Source: Symbiodinium natans (taxonomy: Eukaryota; Sar; Dinophyceae; Suessiales; Symbiodiniaceae). Taken from it: a stretch of 64,000 bases of DNA. The notes beneath the pieces are model-generated. The model saw only the letters and a program-made list of their open reading frames with translations, had not been told where the DNA came from and did no database searches. Location: assembly GCA_905221605.1 (NCBI GenBank), contig CAJNDS010002246.1:78501-142500 (forward strand), in the 5' to 3' direction. Every line of letters starts with the position of its first letter. Position 1 is the first letter of the stretch. Made by a program: the position numbers and the translations under genes. Below, one piece after another: positions 63,545 through 64,000 of the stretch.

Positions 63545-64000
63545 ACGCCCCGTTTAGGGTTTAGGCTTTAGGGCTTAGGCTGCACTGCTCAAAATACCCT
63601 AACGCATATATGTCGAGCCGGACCGGATTTCATGCATTGAGTATGAACCATGAGTTCATGGGTGTACGTAGGAGTTGCAAAAGCAACCTCCATACTGACG
63701 GACTCTAGCAAAAAAGAGACGGCTTGCGTGCAGCAGAACACAAGCAGACTGCAGCGAAGGTGGCGCCAAAACATCAAGAAGCAACTACATGTTGGGGTCG
63801 GGGTATGTTTCGCGGATATGTTTCGGGGTATGTTTCGAGGGTATGTTTCGGGTATGTTTCGCGGCATCATGAGCTACTTTACCTGCAATTTCGGGGGTAT
63901 GTTACGGGTATGTTTCGGGGGTATGTTTCGGGGTATGTTACAGGGTATGTTTCGCGGGTGTGCAACCCGTGTGCCCTTCTGAAACCTGAGATACCCAGAC
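63545..64000. other. Unique segment and GGGTATGTTTCG repeat
   Basis: 63590-63790 is repeat-free and open on both strands (plus: ATSILTDSSKKETACVQQNT; minus: AVSFLLESVSMEVAFATPTY). 63795-63960 holds about ten copies of the 12-15 bp unit GGGTATGTTTCG, which translates as a repeated Met-Phe-Arg-Gly on the plus strand. Coding status is undecided. Confidence 0.45.

Larger units (their letters stand above)
1..64000. repeat. Dispersed internal telomere-type arrays (TTTAGGG/CCCTAAA)
   Basis: Short arrays of the heptamer TTTAGGG, in both orientations, occur every few hundred bases across the whole window. Most hold 3-25 copies and grade at their edges into one-base variants (TTCAGGG, TTGAGGG, TTTGGGG, TTTCGGG, GTTAGGG). 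This is the telomere repeat type of plants, dinoflagellates and chromerids (established). Because the arrays sit between unique segments and inside mobile elements they are interstitial, not a chromosome end. On the plus strand the usual order is CCCTAAA, unique segment, TTTAGGG. The longest individual arrays are listed separately. Confidence 0.97.

Noticed and set aside
1-64000. A true chromosome end
   Set aside because: Arrays are short, in both orientations and spread over the whole window, with unique sequence and mobile elements between; no terminal array at either edge.
1-64000. CRISPR array (many short repeats with spacers)
   Set aside because: The repeats are 7-bp telomere units in long runs and the gaps vary from 20 to 700 bp; no cas genes.

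Overview
The window looks like nuclear DNA of a dinoflagellate, most likely a Symbiodiniaceae-type alga (inference, about 0.7). Three things point there. Plant/alveolate-type telomere repeat (TTTAGGG) occurs in dozens of short internal arrays from end to end. The exons that can be recognised use GC-AG as well as GT-AG splice sites, a dinoflagellate habit. Two protein families that I recall as abundant in Symbiodinium-type genomes are present: a repeat protein with the pattern AFAAL-x(3)-DG-x-VV-T/A-WG-x(5)-GG (RCC1-like), and a broken member of a large unknown family carrying C-x2-C, GDGGRG, H-x2-H and RPK-x-HYL-x-H motifs. No tRNA, rRNA, CRISPR or prokaryotic operon signal was seen, and I did not find the dinoflagellate spliced leader.

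Layout. 0-22 kb: internal telomere arrays alternating with 60-400 bp unique segments, palindromic MITE-like elements and microsatellites; only a few segments look exonic. 22-32 kb: more of the same, with a probable protein-coding segment at 26.67-27.10 kb, exon-like pieces and a 731-bp tandem duplication (31.16-32.62 kb). 35.7-37.0 kb: five ~241-bp units of a hairpin-forming satellite, followed by an AT-rich degenerate repeat (37.0-37.9 kb) and a poly-C block. 39-42 kb: the best run of consecutive RCC1-like exons, minus strand. 42.7-48.5 kb: an island nearly free of telomere repeats, with a tandemly duplicated unknown gene and a multiply broken family gene. 51-63 kb: more RCC1-like exons, again all minus strand, with MITEs inserted in or beside exons.

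How it fits together. The recognisable protein-coding pieces are 40-70 bp half-exons, all on the minus strand between 22.5 and 63.3 kb. Half-exon A (V-x-x-I-x-A-T-x-x-A-F-A-A-L-x-x-D) and half-exon B (G-x-V-V-x-W-G-x(5)-G-G-x(3)) join at the same place, after the first base of the glycine codon, or at the codon boundary in one case. The introns between them hold the telomere arrays. The arrays are not randomly oriented: on the plus strand most unique segments are preceded by CCCTAAA and followed by TTTAGGG. Each segment therefore looks like a fragment capped by telomere at both ends, or equivalently each intron begins with TTTAGGG and ends with CCCTAAA and could fold on itself. This polarity, several arrays flanked by duplicated target DNA, and several palindromic elements cleanly excisable from exons are the main discoveries.

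Limits. Open frames of about 30 codons occur by chance in this sequence, so an exon without a family motif or a good splice-site pair is scored low. Coordinates of exon ends are by eye.
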